Source: Leclercia adecarboxylata (GTDB lineage: Bacteria > Pseudomonadota > Gammaproteobacteria > Enterobacterales > Enterobacteriaceae). Taken from it: 64,000 nt of DNA. A program made the position numbers and the translations under genes. Below are positions 49,757-64,000 of this stretch, one piece after another. The stretch's first letter is position 1; every line of letters starts with the position of its first letter. The DNA is taken from assembly GCA_901472455.1 (NCBI GenBank), contig LR590464.1, forward strand, positions 124,001-188,000, given 5' to 3'. The notes below the pieces were generated by a model. That model made no database searches. It had not been told where the DNA came from and was given only the letters and a program-made list of their open reading frames with translations.

Positions 49757-50767
49757 GTACGCAAGAGGCCACCATGCAACAGCCACTGTTGCATGCTATC
49801 GATCTGAAAAAACACTACCCGGTGAAGAAAGGGCTGTTTGCCCCGGAACGTCTGGTTAAAGCACTGGATGGCGTCTCCTTTACCCTTGAGCGCGGTAAGA
49901 CATTAGCGGTGGTGGGTGAGTCCGGGTGTGGGAAATCCACACTGGGCCGCCTGCTGACCATGATTGAAACCCCGACCGGTGGCGAGCTGTATTATCAGGG
50001 CCAGGATCTGCTGAAGCACGATCCCGACGCGCAGAAACTGCGTCGCCAGAAAATCCAGATTGTCTTCCAGAACCCGTATGGCTCGCTGAACCCGCGCAAG
50101 AAAGTGGGACAGATTCTGGAAGAGCCGCTGCAAATCAACTATACGTTGAGCAAAGAGCAGCGTCGTGAGAAGGCGCTGGCGATGATGGCGAAAGTAGGGC
50201 TTAAGACCGAGCACTACGATCGTTACCCGCATATGTTCTCCGGCGGCCAGCGTCAGCGTATTGCTATCGCCCGTGGTCTGATGCTCGACCCGGATGTGGT
50301 GATTGCCGATGAACCGGTCTCCGCGCTGGACGTGTCCGTCCGTGCGCAGGTGCTGAACCTGATGATGGATCTGCAGCAGGATTTAGGCCTGTCGTATGTC
50401 TTCATCTCTCATGACCTGTCGGTAGTGGAACACATCGCGGATGAAGTGATGGTGATGTATCTGGGACGCTGCGTGGAGAAGGGGACGAAAGACCAGATCT
50501 TTAATAACCCTCGTCACCCTTATACCCAGGCATTGCTCTCTGCGACACCGCGCCTGAACCCGGATGAGCGCCGGGAGCGTATTAAGTTAACGGGTGAGCT
50601 GCCAAGTCCGCTTAACCCGCCGCCGGGCTGTGCTTTCAATGCCCGCTGCCGTCGTCGCTTTGGGGCCATGTACCCAGTTGCAACCGCAGTTGAAAGACTA
50701 CGGCGGTCAACTGGTGGCGTGCTTCGCCGTCGATCAGGATGAAAACGGCGAAAAGCCTCAGGTATAA
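49753..50767 (+). CDS. dppF: Dipeptide ABC transporter ATPase DppF (one frameshift)
   Basis: About 337 aa when corrected (K-12 334). Partner ATPase of DppD: Walker [26 protein letters not shown], signature [15 protein letters not shown], Walker [13 protein letters not shown], and the C-terminal Cys group [16 protein letters not shown]. An extra base near 50662 disrupts the last 35 codons; correction gives [20 protein letters not shown] and a stop at 50765-50767. Last gene of the operon, followed by a terminator and then coaA on the other strand, unlike K-12 where yhjV follows. Confidence 0.96.
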
Positions 50768-50772
50768 GTCAT

Positions 50773-50801
50773 AAAAAAACCGGCGAATTCGCCGGTTTTT
50801 T
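50773..50801 (+). terminator. dpp operon terminator
   Basis: ACCGGCGAATTCGCCGGT perfect stem with seven As before and six Ts after. Confidence 0.9.
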
Positions 50802-50808
50802 GTTTTCA

Positions 50809-50839
50809 GGCCCGGGCAAGCGACGTGCCGCCGGGCTTG
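50809..50839. repeat. REP element at dppF/coaA junction
   Basis: GCCCGGGCAAGCG, short loop, then TGCCGCCGGGC: REP-type palindrome exactly in the rearrangement junction. Confidence 0.6.
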
Positions 50840-50844
50840 TATCG

Positions 50845-51796
50845 TTACTTGCGCAGACGCACATGGTCGACAGCGTGTTTCTCACTCTTGGTGAGGATCA
50901 GGCTGGCGCGTTCCCGCGTTGGCAGGATGTTCTCTTTCAGGTTCACGTAGTTGATCTCGTTCCACAGCGAGGTCGCCACATTTACCGCTTCTGCTTCAGA
51001 AAGCTGGGCGTAGTTATGGAAGTAAGAGTCAGGATCGGTGAACGCCCCTTCGCGGAACTTCAGGAAGCGGTTGATGTACCAGCTTTGCAGCAGCGCTTCC
51101 GGCGCATCGACATAAATAGAGAAATCGACAAAGTCAGAGACAAACACATGATGCGGGTCATGCGGATAATCCATTCCACTCTGCAGAACGTTTAGTCCTT
51201 CCAGAATCAGAATATCCGGCTGTACCACCGTTTTGTCGCCGTCAGGGATGCGGTCGTAAATCAGGTGCGAGTAGACGGGGGGCCGTTACGTTCGGCACGC
51301 CGGATTTCAGATCCGAAACAAACTTCACCAGACGGTGCATATCATAAGAGAGCGGGAAGCCCTTCTTCTTCATCAGGCCGCGTTCTTTTAACACCTCGTT
51401 CGGATGCAGAAAGCCGTCGGTAGTGATCAGCTCAACACTGCGGTGTTCAGGCCAGCGGCTCAGCAGCGCCTGCAAGACACGCGCGGTGGTGCTTTTACCC
51501 ACGGCGACGCTGCCGGCAATACTAATGATATAAGGAATGCGTTGCCCGTTCGTACCGAGGAACTGCTCCAGTACGGCCTGTCGGCGGAGGTTGGAACTGA
51601 TATAGAAATTCAGCAAACGCGATAGAGGCAAATATATTTCGGCCACTTCTTCAAGCGACAGGTCTTCGTTTATCCCTTTTAACCGTGCGATTTCGCCTTC
51701 CGTTAAGGTCATGGGGACGGAGTCACGCAGAGCAGCCCACTGGCTGCGGCTAAACTGGAGATAAGGCGTCATTAACGTTTGCTCTTTTTTGCTCAT
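50845..51796 (-). CDS. coaA: Pantothenate kinase (one frameshift)
   Basis: 316 aa when corrected, exact K-12 length. Type I pantothenate kinase, the first and feedback-controlled step of coenzyme A synthesis. P-loop GSVAVGKST near residue 95, [57 protein letters not shown], and ending [20 protein letters not shown]. An extra base in the G run at 51281-51286 splits it. Start at 51796 as in K-12 (M-S-K-K-E-Q-T-L-M). Divergent from the thrU-tufB operon. Confidence 0.96.
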
Positions 51797-52133
51797 AAGC
51801 ATGCTTGAGTGAAGCGTCTCATCCCACAGTAGGGGCTAGCCATGCGGGGTATGGCACATCACATAATAGTTAATTTTGGACAATGCGCAGGAGGGTAACA
51901 CCAGATGAGCCGAATAATAAGAAAAAATGTGGCCCAGTGTTGCGTTAAGCGGGAATGGTCACAGACAGTGTCTGCGACCTTTTGCAGTCAGTAAATGATG
52001 AATATTTGCGCGCATTTGCTTAGAAATACAGCGTTATTCTCTCTTCTCGCACAAAATGTGAGCGAAAGAACGATTTATGCAAATTTTTAGTTGCATGAAC
52101 CTGCGGGTCTCCCTAAAATGCGCGCTACTTGAT
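51797..52133 (+). promoter_or_regulatory. coaA/thrU-tufB divergent region and stable-RNA promoter
   Basis: 337 bp. TTGCAT (52091-52096), 17-bp spacer and TAAAAT (52114-52119) followed by a GCGCGC discriminator form the promoter of the thrU operon; strong -35/-10 with GC-rich discriminator marks stringently controlled stable-RNA promoters. The AT-rich upstream stretch (about 51990-52085) is where Fis sites and an UP element would be expected. coaA promoter not resolved. Confidence 0.75.
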
Positions 52134-52209
<76 letters not shown>

Positions 52210-52217
52210 TCAAGTCC

Positions 52218-52301
52218 GGTGGGGTTCCCGAGCGGCCAAAGGAGCAGACTGTAAATCTGCCGTCACAGACTTCGAAGGTTCGAATCCTTCCCCCACCACC
52301 A
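52218..52301 (+). tRNA. tyrU: tRNA-Tyr (anticodon GTA), one base short
   Basis: 84 nt class II tRNA with long variable arm: GGTGGGGTTCCCGAGCGGCC start, anticodon GTA in ACTGTAAATC, T arm AAGGTTCGAATCCTT, encoded CCA. K-12 tyrU has 85 nt with AAAGGGAGC in the D region where this has AAAGGAGC, so one G is probably lost by sequencing. Confidence 0.95.
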
Positions 52302-52345
52302 CTTTCTGGCAGCGTTAACGCCGCCGGAGCTGGTTGGAAAAATTA

Positions 52346-52386
52346 ACCAGCTCGAACTTAAAAAGAGAGAAATCTCTTTTTTTGTT
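52346..52386 (+). other. Hairpins in tyrU-glyT spacer
   Basis: GAGCTGG and CCAGCTC around a short loop (near 52327-52352), then AGAGA-GAA-ATCTCTTTTTTT (52364-52384), which looks like a weak terminator or processing site inside the tRNA operon. Confidence 0.4.
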
Positions 52387-52418
52387 ACAGAAAGAACTGG
52401 GTAGCCGAGTTTCAGGAT

Positions 52419-52493
<75 letters not shown>

Positions 52494-52499
52494 ATACGT

Positions 52500-52575
52500 G
52501 CTGATATGGCTCAGTTGGTAGAGCGCACCCTTGGTAAGGGTGAGGTCCCCAGTTCGACTCTGGGTATCAGCACCA
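52500..52575 (+). tRNA. thrT: tRNA-Thr (anticodon GGT)
   Basis: 76 nt with CCA: GCTGATATGGCTCAGTTGG start, anticodon GGT in CCTTGGTAAGG, T arm CCAGTTCGACTCTGG. Lies 118 bp before tufB in the same transcript. Confidence 0.97.
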
Positions 52576-52657
52576 CTTCACTTCTCCCTCCCGTTTCTCT
52601 CTGTTTCAATGTAAATGAATTCAACAGTTCAGGCATTTCGCCTGGTTGATGTGGTGA

Positions 52658-53877
<1,220 letters not shown>

Positions 53878-53904
53878 TTGCTGATAACATTTGACGCAAT
53901 GCGC

Positions 53905-53935
53905 ATGAAAAGGGCATCATTTGATGCCCTTTTTG
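53905..53935 (+). terminator. tufB terminator
   Basis: AAAGGGCATCA-TTT-GATGCCCTTTTT hairpin, about 33 bp after the tufB stop. Confidence 0.9.
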
Positions 53936-54107
53936 CACGCTTTCGAAACAGAACCTGGCTCATCAGTGATTTTATTTGTCATAATCATTGCTGAGACAGG
54001 CTCTGAAGAGGGCGTTTTAGTCCGAAACGCAACAGAGCATTTCGGTTTGGTTCGCCTCGCTATCGCGGGGTGAAAATGTTTGTAGAATACTTCTGACAGG
54101 TTGGTTT

Positions 54108-54492
54108 ATGAGTGCGAATACCGAAGCTCAAGGGAGCGGGCGCGGCCTGGAAGCGATGAAATGGGTAGTGGTAGCCGTATTGTTGATCGTAGCAATCGTT
54201 GGCAACTACCTTTATCGCGACATGATGCTGCCGCCTACGCGCGCTGGCAGTGGTAATTCTGATTGCTGCAGCGGGTGGTGTCGCGCTGTTGACGACCAAA
54301 GGTAAAGCGACTGTCGCTTTTGCCCGCGAAGCGAGAACCGAAGTCCGTAAGGTCATTTGGCCGACTCGCCAGGAAACATTGCACACCACGCTGATTGTAG
54401 CTGCGGTTACCGCTGTAATGTCACTGATCCTGTGGGGACTGGATGGTATTCTGGTTCGCCTGGTATCCTTTATCACTGGCCTGAGGTTCTGA
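54108..54492 (+). CDS. secE: Preprotein translocase subunit SecE (one frameshift)
   Basis: 127 aa when corrected, exact K-12 length. Essential SecYEG component. Three transmembrane helices as in enterics: [33 protein letters not shown], and the conserved C-terminal [20 protein letters not shown] preceded by the amphipathic [20 protein letters not shown]. An extra C near 54233 breaks the frame (should read [16 protein letters not shown]). nusG starts 1 bp after its stop. Confidence 0.95.
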
Positions 54493-54493
54493 G

Positions 54494-55039
54494 ATGTCTG
54501 AAGCCCCTAAAAAGCGCTGGTACGTCGTTCAGGCGTTTTCCGGTTTTGAAGGCCGCGTAGCAACGTCGCTGCGTGAGCATATCAAATTACATAATATGGA
54601 AGAGTTGTTTGGTGAAGTTATGGTTCCGACCGAAGAAGTGGTCGAGATCCGTGGCGGCCAGCGTCGCAAAAGCGAACGCAAATTCTTCCCGGGTTACGTG
54701 CTTGTTCAGATGGTGATGAACGATGCAAGCTGGCACTTAGTGCGCAGCGTACCGCGCGTAATGGGCTTTATCGGCGGCACGTCTGACCGTCCGGCGCCAA
54801 TCAGCGACAAAGAAGTTGATGCGATTATGAACCGCCTGCAGCAGGTTGGTGATAAGCCGCGTCCGAAAACGCTGTTTGAACCGGGTGAAATGGTTCGTGT
54901 TAATGACGGTCCGTTTGCTGACTTTAACGGCGTGGTCGAAGAAGTGGACTACGAGAAGTCCCGCCTGAAAGTTTCCGTTTCTATCTTCGGTCGTGCGACC
55001 CCGGTAGAACTGGACTTTGCCCAGGTAGAAAAAGCCTAA
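54494..55039 (+). CDS. nusG: Transcription termination/antitermination factor NusG
   Basis: 181 aa, K-12 length, frame intact. NGN domain ([40 protein letters not shown]) binds RNA polymerase; C-terminal KOW domain ([38 protein letters not shown]) binds Rho or NusE. Operon secE-nusG. Confidence 0.98.
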   Translation: MSEAPKKRWYVVQAFSGFEGRVATSLREHIKLHNMEELFGEVMVPTEEVVEIRGGQRRKSERKFFPGYVLVQMVMNDASWHLVRSVPRVMGFIGGTSDRPAPISDKEVDAIMNRLQQVGDKPRPKTLFEPGEMVRVNDGPFADFNGVVEEVDYEKSRLKVSVSIFGRATPVELDFAQVEKA

Positions 55040-55069
55040 GCAGCGATCAAAAAAGCGACGATTTAATCG

Positions 55070-55109
55070 TTGCACAGGGCGCGAGATTGGAATACAATTT
55101 CGCGCCTTT
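55070..55109 (+). promoter_or_regulatory. rplK promoter (P-L11) overlapping nusG terminator
   Basis: TTGCAC (55070-55075), 17-bp spacer, TACAAT (55093-55098). The same stretch forms GGCGCGA...TCGCGCC with a following T-rich run, a terminator for secE-nusG. The nested arrangement is compact. Confidence 0.8.
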
Positions 55110-56332
<1,223 letters not shown>

Positions 56333-56622
56333 TGCCTTTACGTGGGCGGTGATTTTGTCTACAATCTTACCCCCACGTTTGCTAACGAAAGTTAGCGGCT
56401 AAAGAATTTGTTCGTTGGGAGCCTGGCCTATCCAGGCCTCCGTCGAAGACCGCAGGTGTTTCGCAAGAGACTTAATCCCCTGCGTAGACGGTGACAGAAC
56501 GCTAAGATTATTTTTGGATACTCTGGCTTGTTTCTGCTCACCGTATTAAGACGCTCTTTCCGTTGGGAAGAGTGAAGTGAGTTCCGGGACATGAGTCCCG
56601 GCAACATCCAGGAGCAAAGCTA
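56333..56622 (+). promoter_or_regulatory. rplJL promoter and L10 leader
   Basis: 290 bp. TTTACG (56337-56342), 17 bp, TACAAT (56360-56365) marks P-L10. The long structured leader (for example GGGAGCCTGG-CCTATCCAGG-CCTCC, and GTTCCGGGACAT-GAGTCCCGGCAAC before AGGAGC) corresponds to the L10 leader, to which the L10-L7/L12 complex binds to repress rplJ translation. Confidence 0.75.
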
Positions 56623-57120
56623 ATGGCTTTAAATCTTCAAGACAAACAAGCGATTGTTGCTGAAGTCAGCGAAGTAGCCAAAGGCGCGCTGTCTGCAGTA
56701 GTTGCGGATTCCCGTGGCGTTACTGTAGATAAAATGACTGAACTGCGTAAAGCAGGTCGTGAAGCTGGCGTTTACATGCGTGTTGTTCGTAACACCCTGC
56801 TGCGCCGCGTAGTTGAAGGTACTCAGTTCGAGTGCCTGAAAGACACGTTTGTTGGTCCAACCTTGATTGCATATTCTATGGAACACCCGGGCGCTGCCGC
56901 TCGTCTGTTCAAAGATTTCGCGAAAGCGAATGCAAAATTCGAGGTTAAAGCTGCAGCCTTTGAAGGTGAGTTGATCCCGGCATCGCAAATCGATCGCCTG
57001 GCAACCCTGCCGACCTACGAAGAAGCAATTGCACGCCTGATGGCAACCATGAAAGAAGCTTCGGCTGGCAAACTGGTTCGCACTCTGGCTGCTGTTCGCG
57101 ATGCGAAAGAAGCTGCTTAA
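56623..57120 (+). CDS. rplJ: 50S ribosomal protein L10
   Basis: 165 aa, exact K-12 length, frame intact. Base of the ribosomal stalk that holds L7/L12 dimers through its C-terminal helix and represses its own operon. [40 protein letters not shown] and the helix tail [17 protein letters not shown] are visible. Preceded by AGGAGC. Confidence 0.98.
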   Translation: MALNLQDKQAIVAEVSEVAKGALSAVVADSRGVTVDKMTELRKAGREAGVYMRVVRNTLLRRVVEGTQFECLKDTFVGPTLIAYSMEHPGAAARLFKDFAKANAKFEVKAAAFEGELIPASQIDRLATLPTYEEAIARLMATMKEASAGKLVRTLAAVRDAKEAA

Positions 57121-57186
57121 TAGCAGTCATCTTTATCAAGTATTCGCTTACGTATAAACTTATTCTGATTTTCAGGAACAATTTAA

Positions 57187-57553
<367 letters not shown>

Positions 57554-57592
57554 GCCAACCCTTCCGGTTGCAGCCTGAGAAATCAGGCTGAT

Positions 57593-57623
57593 GGCTGGTG
57601 ACTTTTTAGTCACCAGCCTTTTT
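57593..57623 (+). terminator. rplL-rpoB attenuator
   Basis: GGCTGGTGAC-TTTTTA-GTCACCAGCC stem with five Ts, between rplL and rpoB. In E. coli a partial terminator here lets about one in five transcripts enter rpoBC; a processing hairpin follows downstream. Confidence 0.85.
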
Positions 57624-57873
57624 GCGCTGTAAGGCGCCAGTAGCATTTCACACTGTTTTGACTGCTGGTAGTCCTGACAATGCTTGTTTCTATCGACGAC
57701 TTAATATACTGCGACAGGGTGCTCGCTCCTGGGTAAATCGCAATGAAATGGTTTAAGCGTGATAGCAACAGGCATTGCGGAAAGTGTTCGATTTTCCGAT
57801 CAACAAAATGGTGTTGCACAAACTGTCCGCCAATGGACAGATGGGTCGACTTGTCAGCGAGCTGAGGAACCCT

Positions 57874-61906
<4,033 letters not shown>

Positions 61907-61925
61907 CTCTCGCTCAAACAGGTCA

Positions 61926-61953
61926 CTGGTGCCGGAGTAATTTCCGGCACCAG
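61926..61953 (+). other. Perfect hairpin between rpoB and rpoC
   Basis: CTGGTGCCGGA-GTAATT-TCCGGCACCAG, an uninterrupted 11-bp stem without a T run, in the 76 bp rpoB-rpoC gap. More likely an RNA stability or processing element than a terminator. Confidence 0.7.
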
Positions 61954-61982
61954 ATTGTGCTAACTCCGACGGGAGCAAATCC

Positions 61983-64000
<2,018 letters not shown>

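Overview
The window is chromosomal DNA from a gammaproteobacterium of the family Enterobacteriaceae, most like Enterobacter and its close relatives. Nearly every gene is a recognisable E. coli K-12 counterpart and gene order largely follows the K-12 80-minute region (aldB, yiaU-yiaT, ysaA-avtA, malS, bax, xyl, yiaA, wecH, ysaB, glyQS, yiaG, yiaF, cspA, ghrB, yiaD, bisC, yiaC, tag, yhjY, yhjX, eptB, tRNA-Pro, dpp). It then jumps to the K-12 90-minute region (coaA, thrU-tyrU-glyT-thrT-tufB, secE-nusG, rplKAJL-rpoBC). The species cannot be fixed from sequence inspection alone.

Layout. 1-7.2 kb: end of aldB, the yiaU/yiaT pair, then a GH127 glycosidase, a GPH-family sugar transporter and an AraC regulator where K-12 has the yiaK-S/sgb operon. 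7.2-12.4 kb: ysaA, avtA, malS, bax. 12.4-20.6 kb: the xylose regulon (xylR, xylFGH transporter, divergent xylAB). 20.8-29.8 kb: yiaA, wecH, ysaB, glycyl-tRNA synthetase glyQS, an extra ABC-F ATPase, yiaG, yiaF, cspA. 29.8-35.0 kb: a 2-ketogluconate-type (kgu) operon with a LacI regulator and a PtxS-like operator, joined to ghrB. 35.0-36.2 kb: a palindromic-repeat cluster and yiaD. 36.3-43.9 kb: bisC, yiaC, tag, yhjY, yhjX, eptB. 44.0-44.5 kb: tRNA-Pro(UGG) followed by tandem repeats built on its own 3' end. 45.0-50.8 kb: the dipeptide transporter dppABCDF. 50.8-64 kb: coaA, four tRNAs with tufB, and the secE to rpoC cluster, with rpoC cut by the window end.

Functionally, the first two thirds deal mainly with carbohydrate and peptide scavenging: pentose import and isomerisation, arabinofuranoside hydrolysis, maltodextrin hydrolysis, ketogluconate catabolism and dipeptide uptake, with local transcription factors. 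The last 13 kb is core translation and transcription machinery.

Data quality matters. About 60 single-base insertions or deletions, mostly one extra base in a short homopolymer, break reading frames throughout, including essential genes (rpoB, rpoC, rplL, secE, tufB, glyQ, glyS, coaA). Correcting them restores family-typical lengths, often exactly the K-12 length. They are treated here as sequence errors, and genes are reported whole with approximate frameshift positions.

The most noteworthy items are the tRNA-Pro 3'-end repeats (an rtT-like arrangement carrying a string of small hairpins), the dppF/coaA junction that implies an inversion roughly symmetric about oriC relative to K-12, the kgu operon with its operator, the GH127 cassette, and the ABC-F gene with two tiny upstream ORFs.
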